Shown here: piece by piece, positions 29,501 to 40,507 of the stretch
How the letters are laid out: each line of letters starts with the position of its first letter
How positions within the stretch are numbered: the first letter of the stretch is position 1
NCBI GenBank assembly: GCA_964455395.1
Contig: CAYVWB010000011.1
Span: 1 to 64,000, forward strand
Source of the DNA: CAYVWB01 sp964455395
Lineage (GTDB): Bacteria; Desulfobacterota; Desulfovibrionia; Desulfovibrionales; Desulfovibrionaceae
Length of the DNA: 64,000 bases
Direction: 5' to 3'
Made by a program: the position numbers and the translations under genes
Notes under the pieces: model-generated
Told to the model about the DNA's origin: nothing
The model's database searches: none
Seen by the model: the letters and a program-made list of their open reading frames with translations, nothing else

Positions 29501-32500
29501 CGACGTGGCCGCACCGGACGCGGACACCTCGCAGCCAGGGTACTGGCGTCCCTCGCAACCAGCGTTCGGGCGTCCTTCGCGCGGCCGCGCGCCGCCCTCC
29601 TGGAACGACTCGCGCGCCGCACCGCACAAGGGCTCCGGCTCACGCGGGTACGCCGCACCACCCCGGGCCTCCATGGCGGCCACTGCGTCCGGATAAGGCG
29701 TCTGCCGACGCAGCCCCCTGGTGTTGCGTTCGCGCCGGGCGGCAGCGTCCTGGCGCGTGGCCTTGCGCAGCTTGAGCAGCGAGTAGGTTATCCACCTCTT
29801 TTCCAACGCCACGGCCTGGTTGGCGAAGTTGCGCCACATGGCGCGCGGGGCTTCCTCCAGATGCGCGATGTTCGCTTCGAACCCCGGGTCGTGGACGAAA
29901 TGTGCGATCTGCGGGGAGACATCCACGGCCTCGTCCAGAACAAACCCATGCCGCGTCAACATCTCCACCCACTCGGGCGCGGTGGGGATGAAGACACTCA
30001 AGGCCTCGTCCTCGATGGCGCCGCGGCGGTTGGCGATATAATCCACCAGCAGGAGCCGCCCGTCCTCCTTGAGCGCGGCGGCGAGGTTGGCGAAAAGGCC
30101 GTCCTTGTCTTTGATATGGAAGGTGACCTCAACGCCGAGGGCGAGGTCCATATCCGTCGGGAAGGGGTCTGTGGCGCTGTCCTTGTGGTGGACTTCGGCG
30201 CGCGGGCGCAGGCCCAACCGGCGGATGCGTTCGTTGGCGAGGGCCGCCTGCGCTTCGGTTATGGTGTAGCCGCACGTCCGGAGATGGGGGAAGGCGCGCG
30301 CGAGCTGGATGACGTCCGTGCCGTAGCCGCAGCCGATGTCCAGGACGCGGTGGAGCCTGTCGAAGTCCACGCCGTCGAAGAGCGTGCGGCGCATCTCCCG
30401 TTGTCGGGCCTTGACCATGGCCACGGCTTCCGGGTGGGCTGCAGGATCGGTCAGGGCGCGCGTCATGGAGAACCACGGGACGCGCTCCGGGAACGGCGCA
30501 AACGTGAGGAATTCGTCCTGAAAGACGTCCGGGAATGCGTCTGGGATGACGTCCGGGAATGCGTCTGGGATGACGTCTGGGATGTCATCGTTGCGGCGCG
30601 TCGCCTCGGGAGTGGCTTGGCGAGTGGCTTGGCGCGTGAATTCGGGCGCATCGCTCAAAGCGCGCTGCAGCACGTGGGCTTCGTGGGTGTAGAACGCGGC
30701 GGCGGGGTTCTCGCCGGGGCGGGTCGCCTGCGGAGGTGCGGAAGCGTTCGCCGCAGCCGGGCGGCACGGCGTTGTTTCGAAGGGATACGTGGGCAGGCCG
30801 GCCATGCGTCGCGGCGGCGTGGTGTGGAGGACGTCCCAATCCACCGCGTTGCCCAACGTCCAGAGCGCGGCGAGCTCCCGCAGCACGCGTCCTTGCAGCG
30901 CGGCGTCCACGCTTGCCGGCAAGCGCGTCCGGGACCCCTCGCAATTTCCCTGGTGGAGGGTTTCCGTGACTGCGCCGTCTTCTCGCCACGACCGCAGCTG
31001 ACGCACGAGGTCTTCGGCGTCCTCGCAGATGACGGCCAGTCGGCAGGCCATGGGCTCACGGCCGGTCTGCAGGGTGTAGCACGCTGCAGCCAGAGCGCCC
31101 TTGCCCTTCGCGCGCAAGGCTGGTCCGACCGCAGCCGGGTCGTTCTCCTCTGCCGTCAGAAACTCCAGCCACCTGTCCACATAGACCGCGAGCCGCGAGC
31201 GCGTGCGGGCGGAGAGGAGGAAGACCAGCGGCCCTTCGGGAGCAGGGAGGCCGCCCGACGGGAGGCCGTGCTCGCCCACATGCTCTTCAAGAATGCAATG
31301 CGCGTTCACCCCGCCGGCGCCGATGCTGGTGACGCCGGCGCGCAGAGGAAGCGGAGCTTCGTCGGATGGGGCGTCTGGACGTGGAAACGGCGTCCATGGC
31401 GCGCGTGTTCGCTGGAGGACGAAAGGAAGCTTCTCGAAAGGGATGTCCGGATGGGGGGGGCCTTCCAGCCGCGAGGGCGCGAGGGTGCGCGTTCGGAGGC
31501 TGCAGATGACCTTGACGAGCTGCGCCGCCCCGGAGGCCGCCTCGGCGTGCCCCATGTTGGGCTTCAGCGTGCCCATGCGATAGGGACTCGAACCGTCCTC
31601 GTTGCGGGAGGCGGGCGCCCGTGTTCCATAGGCCGCGCGCAGCGCCGCCATTTCGCTGGCGTCGCCCTGGGGGGAGCCGCTGGCCGCCGTCTCGATGTAG
31701 CCGATGGTCTCGGGTGCGAAGCCGCTCGTATCAAGAACGTCCTTGAAGAGCGCAGCCTGTTGCGTCGGGTTGGGGATGGCGTAGCCGGCGCTTGCGCCGT
31801 CGTGGTTCACCCCGGATCCGCGGATGACGGCGTGAATGGGGTCGCCCTCGCGTTCAGCGAGCGCAAGCGGTTTGAGGACGAAGGCTCCCACGCATTCGCC
31901 GGGGACGAAGCCGGCGGCGTTTTCGCTCAAGGCGGCGCAGCTGTCTCCGGGGGCGATGAGCTGGGCCCTGGAGAGCTGCGCGTACGTGGAAGGATGGAGG
32001 TAGAGGTTCACACCGCCGGCGATGGCCAGTTCCCCTTCCCCTTTGACCAGGTACATGCACGCTTGGTGGACCGCCGCCAGGGTGGAGGCGCACATGGCGT
32101 CCACGGGTTGGCTGGGCCCCTGGAGATTCAAAAAGTGCGAGACGCGGTTCGTCAACGAGGCGAAGGAGGTGCGGGGCCCCACGCCTTCCGGGGCGAAATG
32201 CGAATAGCCCAACTTGGTGACGCCGCCGAACACGCCTGTCCGCTTGCGACGATCCGCGCTCAACCGTGAGGGCGCGCAGCCGGCGTCCTCCAGAGCCTTC
32301 CACGCTTCCATGAGGAAGAGCCGTTCCTGCGGGTCCACCTCCGCGGCGTCTTTGGGCGTCATCCGGAAGAAGGAGGGATCGAAGGCGTAGACGTCCTCCA
32401 GAAACCCGCCCCAGCGGGAACAGCTCTTGCCGTGGGCTCCGGCCTGGAGCGGATCCGCCATGTAGGTCTCGCGCCAGTCCCAGCGCTCGGCCGGCGTCTC

Positions 32501-35500
32501 CACGATGCAGTGACGTCCTTCCAACAGATGTTTCCAGAAGTCGCGCGTCGTGGAGGCCTGCGGGAAGCGACCGCTCATGCCGATGATGGCCACGGCCAAC
32601 GCGTCGTGCGGGATGACGGCGGCCCGTGGCGTGGTTGCCGCGTCCTCTGCCGCATGAACATGCTGCGGCCCCCGGGGCTCCTCCCTCGTGACGGTCGAAG
32701 AGGCGGCCGACGCGGTGGTGTCCACATTCGTCGACGTCTCCGGCAGCTTAACGACGCCGGGGTCCGCCTCCTGGAGAAAGTGGTCCGCCAGGGCCTCTAT
32801 CGTCGTTTCACCGAAAAGGAGCGTGGCGTCCACGTGCTTATAGGTTTCACGAAGACGGTTGGTGAGCTGCGTGATGAGGATGGAGTCCACGCCGTAGCTG
32901 TGCAGGGGAACATCGGGGGCCAGACTGGATGGTCGCGCGCGCAAGGTTTCAGCCATGACGGACGTGAGATGGGCGATGAGCCGCGCCTTGACGTTCTCCC
33001 TGCTGCAAGCGGGCGCGGCGGAGCGGGTCGCCTCTGGTGGATCAAGGCCAGGCGGGGGTGTTTCGCCTGAGAGCGGGCGAGGCGCCGCCCGCGCCGCCGG
33101 GGCCTCCGCGACTAGGGAGGCGGCTGTTTCGTCCGTTTGCCGAACGAGGCCGTCGCTTACCGCAAGAATGATCTGCTGACCGAGCTCCTGCGCTGCCGCC
33201 ACGGGGAAAGAAACGTCAAGAAATCCTTGCGTTTCCAGAAGCCTGCGCCACGCGTCTGGGTAGAGTCCCGGCGCGCCGGGAATGCGCAGCTCGGGGTCCT
33301 CCGCAAGCCACCACCCCTCCAGTAACCCAAAGGTGCAATGCGCGTGAAGATGGGCCGCAGTAAGCTCGTTCAGCAGCAGCATGCCGTGCTTGCAGAGCGC
33401 CGCCTTGGCGTTTTGCAACGTGCGGCGCAGATTGCGCGTGGCGTGGAGCACGTTGACTGCGATGACGAAATCGAAGTGGCCCAGGGGCATGTCTTGGGGC
33501 GCCAGGGGGCGCTCCACGTCGAAACGCTGGGTGACGAACCACGGCCGGCCTTCCCCGAAGGCGTCTTCGCCATGGTGCAGGAATGCGCGGGAGAGATCGG
33601 TGAATCGATACTCTGCGACATGCCCTGTGTAAGGCGTCAGTTTTTCCAGGACGAATCCGGTGGCGCTGCCCGTGCCGGCGCCGATCTCCAGAATACGCAG
33701 GGACGCGGAGGGATCGAGTCGCAGGCGTTCGCGAACGGCGGCGACAAGGGCCTCGGCCAATCGTTCGTTGAAGCAGTCCGCAACCCGGTTGCCTTTGAAG
33801 ACGCCTTCCACCAGCGCGACCGAGGCGTTTGGGTAAAGGATCTCCGTGGGGTTTCGGCGTCCAGCAAGCACGTCCGGAAGGACCCGCAGACACGCCTCTG
33901 CGGTCAGGGCGTCAGCCTTGTGATCCGGGTTGGCGAGCCACGCTTCTCGGCGCTCGTCCCAAAGGCGCCAGAGCGTCTCCGTCTGGGGAGGATGCCGCGG
34001 GTCGAGTACGCCTCCATCTTCCAGGAATCGTATACTTTGTTCAACCCATCGGGCGTACAGTGGTGTGACGCGGGACGCCTCGGGAGAAAAGCCGTCAAGC
34101 GTCGCCAGCGCAGCATGCAAAAACTGCAGCAACAGCTTCCGCATGGTAGGGCACTGCACTTTTTTCAACGACTCCACGGCATTATTCGTGAAGCCGACGC
34201 CCTGCAGCGCCGCCGCGACCGCCCCGCCCACATTGGGGGCGGCCCGCGCGACTTCGAAAAGTTGCTCGCTCTCCAGCGTTTGCGGTAGAGGTGGCCGTCG
34301 ACTGGTGCGCAGAAACGCCGCCTGGGAGAGCGGCCCGCCCAGGAGCTGCTCCAGCGCTGTGAACGCCGCCTCGGGATCAATGGGTTCCGCGCCGTTGAGT
34401 CGGATTCTGGCCTTGAAGGATTCCGGTATGGCGTCGCCTGCGCCTCTGTCCCAGTACCCCCAGTTGATGACCGCCGCCTTGCCGGCCATACGGGTGTTCA
34501 GCCACTGAGCGAAGGCGTCCTTGAAGGCGCAACCGGCAGCGTAGCCGCTCATGCCGGCATGGTGCTCGAACGCTGCGACCGACGAAAAAAACAGGAAGAA
34601 ATCGAGCGCGTCTTTTTCAAAGGCCTGAGCGATATTGACGGAAGCGTCCACCTTGACGGCGAGGATCTCACGAAACTCTGCTGCAGTCATGGCCGCCACG
34701 CTGCGGTCAAACGCTCCGACAGCCGAATGGATCACGCCATGGATTCTGGGGTGAATCTGCCTGATGGCTGCAGCCACCTGATCCAGTGCAGAAAAATCAC
34801 ACGCGTCCACCTGAAAATACTGAGGTTTGTGACGCAAGAACTGAGGCCAGTCGACAGCATCCGGCGGGCGTCGACCGAGCCAGATGACATTCGCGTCGAA
34901 TTGTTGCTGCAGATGATGCGTCCAGAGCGCGCCGAGGCCGCCCGCGCCTCCCAGGATGACGTAGACCCCGCCTCGTCGAATCGGCATGGTGCGAGGCGCC
35001 TGTAATTCCGCGGGAATGAGCGCCTGCTCGAACCACTCGCCTCGGCTCAAGGCGTACGTGCGCGCCGGATTGGAACACGGAAGCTGGAATAGTTGCTCCG
35101 CGGCCCAAGGCTCGTCATCCGGCAGTTCGAGAATGCGCGCGCGCCATTGCGGGTGCTCCTGAACCGCTACGCCCACAAGCCCTCGAACAGGGGCGTGCAT
35201 TGGTACGGAAAACTCGTTGGAACCCAATGCGCGGGTGTGAGGAAGAATGATGGTCAAACAAAGCGGACGCTCGGCATATCCCAATGACAACAGCGCCTTG
35301 AGTAGCTCAAAAAGTTGCATGACGCCTGTCCGCTGCGCTTGAGCGAAATGTTCGGAAGCGCTTGCCGAGGCCGAATGCGCAGGCTCTTCAGGCGCGATCC
35401 AGATAAAGTGTTCGAATGGATCGTGCGCCTTGCACTTTTCAACAAAGGCGGCCCCCTCCTTCCCGACTTCAACCTTAAATTCTATAATACCCTGGAAATA

Positions 35501-38500
35501 CCTGGAGAAAGAATCGACAAAGCTCGAAGCTCCATTACACAGCAAAGCGCGAGCCTGTTGCAAGGGCGTCGGAGTAAAGTCCGGCCGCAACACATCCCAA
35601 ACAGGCGTCAACAGCACATGAGGCGCACCAGAAAAGGCCTGATCCGTGCGCCGGGATGGCAGGTTCGCCTTGGCGTGGACTTGAGGGTTCTCATGTGTCG
35701 TCTCGGAGCCATCCTCCAGCCAATACTTTTCTCGTGCAAATGGATATCCAGGCAGAGGGATACGCTTCGGCAACTGTTCCCCATACAAGCTGTACCAGTC
35801 GACATCGTTTCCTTGAAGCCACTGTTCAGCCAGAAGAATTGCTTCCTGAACACATTCATCAGCCTTGAGTAACTCGGGACATGCAACTCGCGGCTGAGAT
35901 AAACTGTTATGATCCATGAAAGAGCGCATCTCGTGCAAAAGCTCTGAAATAGTAGAAGCGACAAATATCTTACGCGAAGAAAAAGAATCACGCGCAACCT
36001 GAAGTGTGAATGCGACATCATCCAAATGTAGAAAATGTGCATGCTCTTCAAGATGCAGAATTAATGACTCAACGGCGGCATACAACCGTTCATCGTTGGA
36101 AGCAGAGAGAGGTATGAGGCGCCACGCGCTGGGTCGAGATACTCCAGCTGGATTATCACTGATGAATTCCTCAAGAACAACATGGGCATTCCCACCACCA
36201 AATCCAAAAGAGCTCACCCCGGCCCTTCGCGGCGCCTCCACATTGTTCGCCATCACAGGCCTGGGCCAAGGCCTGTTGTTTCTTGGCGTAGAAAGTGGGG
36301 TATTTTCCAAGCAATAATATGGATTCATATCGCCTAGGCGTTTCTGCCCCGGGATAGTTCCATTGCGGATCGCCAGAAGCGCATTGAAAAGCCCACCAAG
36401 TCCAGCTGCAGATTCCATATGACCCAAAACCGACTTCACGGAGCCCAGAGAGACTTCAAAGGGCGCCTTGGTTTCCTTCGTCTCTTCAATGGCTTCTGCA
36501 ATGGCTTGCAATTCGATTGGATCACCCAGGGCGGTTCCCGTTCCATGAGCCTCGATATATCCGATGGTTTCTGGCGGTGTATTGGCGCGCTTCCATGCTT
36601 CACTCAACAGGCGCTTCTGCCCATGCATATTGGGAGCGCGGAGCGAGTTGGAACGCCCATCATGATTTGTAAATGCACCCTTGATGAGACAAGAAATGTA
36701 ATCGTGATCCTTTTGTGCGTCTATTGTATTCTTCAGCAACAACGCAGCACATCCTTCACTCCTTACAAAACCATCAGCTGTCGCATCAAAAGGCTTGCAT
36801 TGACCATCCTTTGCAAGCATACCAGCTTGTTGCGCTGAAACATGCAAACGCATTGACAGGATTAGATTGATGCCTAATACAAGCGCCATCGAACACTCAC
36901 CGTGTTGAAGAGCTGTTACGGCGCGAGCAACTGCAGTCAGTGAGCTGGAACAAGCCGTATTCACGACCTCACTGGGACCCTGCAAGTCAAAGTATCTGGA
37001 TATTCTGTGGGGCAAGATACTCAGGTGCGATCCCGAGTCCAGAAAAGCACCATAGGAACGCACCATGTCATGTCTTTTGGCGATGAGCTCTGCATAATCA
37101 ACATTGTGCGCTCCCACGAAGACGCCAATCTTGCTTCCTGCAAGAGCACCAGGAGCGTACCCACTTCGCTCAAATGTTTCCCATGCAATTTCGAGCAGAA
37201 TTCTTTGTTGAGGATCCATACATTGGGCTTCAAGAGGCGACACTCCAAAGAAACTGGCGTCGAAACAGTCGATATCTTCAAGAAACCCACCAAAGCACGG
37301 TATCGACGACTGGAATTCATGAGGATACGGGGAGAGATCCTGCAACAACCATGGACGTGTAGCGTGGATGGGCGCGATGACTTCGCGATTTTCCAATACT
37401 GTTTTCCATAATTCCTCGAGGTTATTTATTCCACCAGGAAATCGACAACTACACCCGAGTATGGCGATGTCGGCTCTTTGAGGAAGAGCCGCCTGCGCAT
37501 GCAATTCTTTTCTGTAGCAACTTGATGGCTTTTTAATCTTCTGTAATTTTGTAGAGATCAACTCAGCCAAAGAGCCGATTGTAGATGTCTCATACAACGC
37601 TACTGGGCTCAGTTTAATCTCAAATACTTGTTCGATTTCAGCAGCGATTCGAATAGCATCAACGGAACTAATACTTAATACTGAGACACTCGTTTGAGCA
37701 TTCAACATTCTGCAATCGCACTTCAAAACATTCGGCAGAATGTTTCTCACAAGACATTCAACGGCTTGATCAACCGAGGCATCAATCATGCAAGAATTTT
37801 GCGACATTGACGCATCATAAAAACAATGTATCGACAACTCACCTTTAAGATATTTTTCTTTACTGAGGCGTCTTTGTATCTTTCCGCTATCCGTCTTTAC
37901 CAGTGCGCCCAGTGCAACAATTGAAAGGACATCTACACCAAGACCATGTTGCATAGAAATCGCCTGGACCATGGAGCCCATGCATCTTCGAAGAGACGCA
38001 TCATCAAGCCCTTCTTTTCGCTCGACAAGAACATGCAACCATTCGCGATCGTCCTTTTCAACAGTGAAAGCTGCAACAGACACGTCAGACCAAAGAGCCG
38101 TTTCACGTATAGTTGATTCGATATCTTCGGGATAAAAGTTCCGCCCGGAGACTATAAACGCCTCTTTTGCGCGACCTACAAGAAAAAGCTTACCCCCTCG
38201 GGTGAACCCCAGGTCTCCTGTCCTGAAAAACTGTTCATGGCAGGAATCGTTGCCCCGTGAAAACGCCTCCTGCGTTGCAACGTCCCCCTTCCAATAACCT
38301 CGCATCACACTCGGCCCCTTGACCCAAAGCTCGCCGATTTCGTCATCACCACACGCGCCCACTGTATCCTGGCGAACGAGCCGAACATCCAGTTCTTCAG
38401 CAACGTTGCCTAGTTCGACAACTTGACGAAAACGCTTTCCGGTCCTCGAAATTTCGACGACGTTACGCTCCAACGCGTTCCGCTCCAGCGTCAGGAACTC

Positions 38501-39541
38501 AGGCGCCTTTCCGATTGGTTTGAATGATATTGAGCCTGTCTCCGACAGTCCGTAATTCGGACAAAAAACATCCCTGGTTATACCTAATTCTCCAAAAATT
38601 CGTACAAACTTACTCCAGACAGCCTGCCTTATCGGCTCGCCCCCGCAAATAATCGCTTTCAAAGTCCGCAGAGAATATTGCCTGACTGTATTGCTGTTCA
38701 ACTCTCCACAGCAAAGCTCCAATGCAAAGTTGGGCGCACCGGTGTGCGTGGCTGCATGCTGGTGCACACTTTCGAACCATAATCCGGGAGATCTGACAAA
38801 ATCGCCTGGCGAAAACAGGAGCGATGAGGCGCCGCTGAACAGCGGAGCAAACAGGCCTACGATAAGTCCAAAGCTATGATACAGCGGGGCCCAGGAAACG
38901 ACGCGACTCGTTTTGTCCATTTCCCACTGGCGCGAAGCCACGGAGGCCTGTGCGAGCAGGTTGCCATGGCTCAGCATGACGCCCTTGGGGGACCCAGTCG
39001 AACCGGATGTGTACAGGAGCAGCCCCAGATCTTGAGAAGTACAAGGGCGATTGGGCAGTACGATCGACGGCTGCGAGCCGACATCAGGGACTGTGATAGA
39101 AGGAACTGTTGGTCGAAGACGCGCCCCCAGGATCGAGGCCGATGTCTGGTCCAGCAAAACACCCGAGACATCAGCGTGATCGCAAATTACTTCAAGCTTT
39201 TGGACAAGGGCTTCCACCGGCGTGTGCAGACTGAACGCCGTTGGAGTGGGGACGAGGTTGGCGCGCCAGCATGCGAGTATCGCCGTTACGAAATCGAGAC
39301 CGTTCAGGGAGGCGATAGCGATGCGCGATTGCGGTTCGAAGTGGTGCTGGAGGGTTGTGCTCAAAAAGGCCGTTCGCTCGGCTACCGCCCCAGCCGACAT
39401 GAAAACTGCAGGTTCGCGCCCCTCCCGCCAGCCGAACCATAGCGCATCCGGAGCCGAGTCTGCCAGCGCCTGCATTGCATCCAGCAGAGTGGCGCCGCCC
39501 TGCGCGCTGAACAGCCTCGAACCATATCGCATAGCATCCAT
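17558..39541 (-). CDS. Giant trans-AT polyketide synthase, gene A (FAAL-primed, 7327 aa)
   Basis: This multimodular type I PKS starts the assembly line. Order from the N terminus: fatty acyl-AMP ligase, ACP1, KS1-KR1-cMT1-ACP2, KS2-MT-ACP3, KS3-KR2-ACP4, KS4-ACP5-TE1, KS5-ACP6, condensation domain, short helical tail. KS1 and KS3 keep Cys (TACSSS), His (EAHGTGT) and the second His. KS2, KS4 and KS5 keep Cys but read ETAASGS, ECAANGS and EANATGT where HGTGT belongs, so they should transfer without extending. No AT domain (GHSxG) is present; each KS is followed by the trans-AT-type linker (for example LPGYPFA, LPTHPFA). The stop codon overlaps the start of gene B by ATGA, which suggests translational coupling. 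The first roughly 4 kb are clearly AT-richer than the rest. The start has only a weak ribosome site, and a second in-frame ATG lies 9 nt inside. Confidence 0.95.
17560..21490 (-). other. Gene A module 5: KS5(non-condensing)-ACP6-condensation domain
   Basis: KS5 has EAGCASS and EANATGT (His replaced by Asn), so it is probably a transfer KS. ACP6 has GLDSL (about 19768). The C-terminal part is a condensation (C) superfamily domain with HHALADA near 18760, which fits the HHxxxD core. It needs a nucleophile (amine or hydroxyl) as acceptor, yet no adenylation domain is near. A 9-bp tandem repeat lies in the domain's N-terminal part. The tail LEELEDELTKAL looks like a docking helix for gene B. Confidence 0.85.
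19072..19116 (-). repeat. 9-bp in-frame tandem repeat in the condensation domain region
   Basis: Five copies of a 9-bp unit (plus-strand gggcggtcg) encode repeated Asp-Arg-Pro in the N-terminal part of the C domain, between core motifs. A second 9-bp run of three copies (18927-18953) encodes AVSAVSAVSA. Confidence 0.85.
21590..25020 (-). other. Gene A module 4: KS4(non-condensing)-ACP5-TE1
   Basis: KS4 has DAMCASA and ECAANGS, so the HGTGT His is absent. ACP5 has GLDSI (about 22850). An alpha/beta-hydrolase thioesterase follows: FCIHPMSG oxyanion region, GASMGG nucleophile motif near 22290, and GTSHFD as the likely catalytic His. The acid position after the next strand reads LVEAP, so Glu stands where Asp is usual. 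A TE in mid-line followed by more modules is unusual. Confidence 0.85.
25011..25040 (-). repeat. 9-bp in-frame repeat before KS4
   Basis: Three copies of gggctgtcc (the third with one change) encode SPDSPDSPD directly before the KS4 N terminus. Confidence 0.75.
25140..29000 (-). other. Gene A module 3: KS3-(ACP-like insert)-KR2-ACP4
   Basis: KS3 is intact (TACSSS, EAHGTGT, NIGHTAAAAG). Its linker is split by a degenerate ACP-like segment (27365-27575) reading LGVDHVL, with His where the phosphopantetheine Ser belongs; the linker resumes at DVAYTLQVGRDAM. KR2 has GGAGGLG and a full active site, with Ser and then DYAAANAF. ACP4 has GLDSI. Predicted product: beta-hydroxy extension without methylation. 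Confidence 0.88.
29230..32600 (-). other. Gene A module 2: KS2(non-condensing)-methyltransferase-ACP3
   Basis: KS2 has DAMCAST at the Cys site and ETAASGS in place of HGTGT, so decarboxylative condensation is unlikely. A repeat-rich linker (30524-30583) leads to a class I SAM methyltransferase (DIGCGYGTDV near 30340) unlike the cMT domains of other modules. By analogy with trans-AT KS0-oMT modules it is likely an O-methyltransferase acting on the beta-hydroxyl made in module 1. ACP3 has GITSLNA. The O-methylation assignment is inference. Confidence 0.8.
30524..30583 (-). repeat. 24-bp in-frame tandem repeat in module 2 linker
   Basis: Two perfect 24-bp copies (30524-30547, 30548-30571) plus a 12-bp half copy encode an acidic DVIPDAFP-type octapeptide repeat between KS2 and its methyltransferase. 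A further 12-bp pair (30612-30635) lies close by and encodes TRQATRQAT. Confidence 0.85.
32770..37475 (-). other. Gene A module 1: KS1-KR1-cMT1-ACP2
   Basis: KS1 is intact (TACSSS with Cys near residue 864, EAHGTGT, GHMESAAG) and should extend the fatty starter. The linker ends LPGYPFAREKYW. KR1 has the GGAGGLG nucleotide loop and the active tyrosine in GYAAGCAFKD; the Asn usual four residues after Tyr is Cys. The cMT follows with the SAM motif EIGAGTGSATG, predicting alpha-methylation. ACP2 has GVDSI. Predicted outcome: alpha-methyl beta-hydroxy unit. GC content rises from low to high inside the KS1-KR1 linker, near 35300-35600. Confidence 0.88.
37490..39541 (-). other. Gene A loading module: FAAL-ACP1
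   Basis: Residues 1 to about 580 form an adenylate-forming enzyme of the fatty acyl-AMP ligase type, with the A3 loop YTSGSTGSPKG near residue 176, the hinge motif GRAKEAFIVSGRNFYPEDIE and a C-terminal SGKIQR lysine. It should adenylate a free fatty acid and pass it to ACP1. ACP1 (about 590-680) carries the attachment serine in LSISSVDAI; the usual preceding Asp is Ser. The chain length of the acyl starter cannot be read from sequence. Base composition here is low in GC compared with later modules. Confidence 0.9.
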
Positions 39542-39609
39542 CCAGGCTTCACAAAATTATGACACCTCAGCAGTCGAGCTAAAAAACTGCAGTCTCGCAA
39601 TTTTGTTGA

Positions 39610-39637
39610 AACCTAGCACGCCTGTATCTGCCGTCAA
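39610..39637 (-). promoter_or_regulatory. Candidate sigma70-type promoter for PKS gene A
   Basis: On the minus strand TTGACG (39637-39632) is followed after 16 nt by TAGGTT (39615-39610), about 70 nt before the gene A ATG. The -35 match is good and the -10 match weak. It is the best candidate seen close upstream. Confidence 0.4.
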
Positions 39638-40375
39638 CACATAATATTTTGCTGAAAATTCATCATGACACGCAATGAGTTCACATATTTTGCTTGAGTA
39701 TTTTTCTTGCACAAAAACAGCTTGTTACAGAATATTAGCATTAACAATCAGGCAAGTACTGTTGAAATCAATGCTGAATCATCATACAGTTTTATTCCCT
39801 GTATTTTTCTTGCCAGCCACGCTCGAGTGACAGCCGGTTTCGGCGCGTAGCTGGCTTCATGCGCTAGCAATCAAGCACACTTCAACTCACAAAGCGGCAT
39901 GCATGATCAGCTTGCACGTAATTCAATCGTTAACCTCAGCGAGAGGTGGCTTTCGTGGCGACGAAACAACACGGATCGTGGACTCGCCATCGGGGAAGTG
40001 CAAAAGATGCCGGGCATGCGGCGCAAAAAAGAGGCGCGCCATGGCGACGCCCTGCCATGCCTGCCGCCATATCGATATAGCGATACTATCGTGTCATTGC
40101 GGTCGAAGCCGCTTGCAGCGAATTTCGACAATCTGACGACTTTTCGTTGAGAGCGTCGAGCGTTCGTAACGGCTTTTTCGGTATGAGGGGGTGTCGGGTT
40201 TTCGCCAAGCTGCAGACTCGGCTTTTTCACGGACGGCGTTCTTCGTGTCTCCATTGCAGCCCGCCCCGGGTTGTTCTACTCTGACTGCAGGTTTCCTCTC
40301 ATGAAGCCCTCCAGATCCTTTTCGACAATATTCAAGGCCTCTCACCACCTTCTTTGCACTATGAGACTACCAACA

Positions 40376-40393
40376 ATGCATTTGATCATGCAT
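40376..40393. promoter_or_regulatory. Palindromic operator-like element upstream of the O-methyltransferase
   Basis: ATGCAT, six bases, ATGCAT: two identical self-complementary hexamers spaced so that the whole is nearly palindromic, about 115 nt before the methyltransferase ATG. Which protein binds it, if any, is unknown. Confidence 0.35.
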
Positions 40394-40399
40394 CCATGG

Positions 40400-40430
40400 A
40401 AACTGCAGAGAGCACCCTTGTGTGCAGTTT
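40400..40430 (+). terminator. Hairpin with T-rich tail upstream of the O-methyltransferase
   Basis: AAACTGCA (40400-40407) and TGCAGTTT (40423-40430) are perfect inverted repeats, followed by a T-rich run. It could be a terminator, an attenuator in the leader, or an operator. Low certainty. Confidence 0.4.
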
Positions 40431-40507
40431 TGTGATTTTATTTCCGCCGGAACGCTTCGCTCTTCTCGTTTAGTTGCGTCAAGCTCAATACTCATGTCGA
40501 GGTTCCC

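Larger units (their letters stand above)
39542..40507. other. AT-rich intergenic region between PKS gene A and the O-methyltransferase
   Basis: About 965 bp without a credible gene. Short open frames here lack ribosome sites and recognisable products. It separates divergent genes and holds the gene A promoter candidate, a palindromic ATGCAT-TTGATC-ATGCAT element at 40376-40393 and a hairpin at 40400-40430. Its low GC continues that of the gene A loading segment. Confidence 0.7.

Noticed and set aside
37640..37690. ACP1 as an inactive carrier (SSVDA instead of GxDSx)
   Set aside because: Aligning to LGADSLDTV-type ACPs places a Ser at the attachment position, so it is probably active with Asp replaced by Ser.
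39899..40254. Small genes in the AT-rich intergenic region
   Set aside because: Overlapping short frames on both strands, no ribosome sites and no recognisable protein features.
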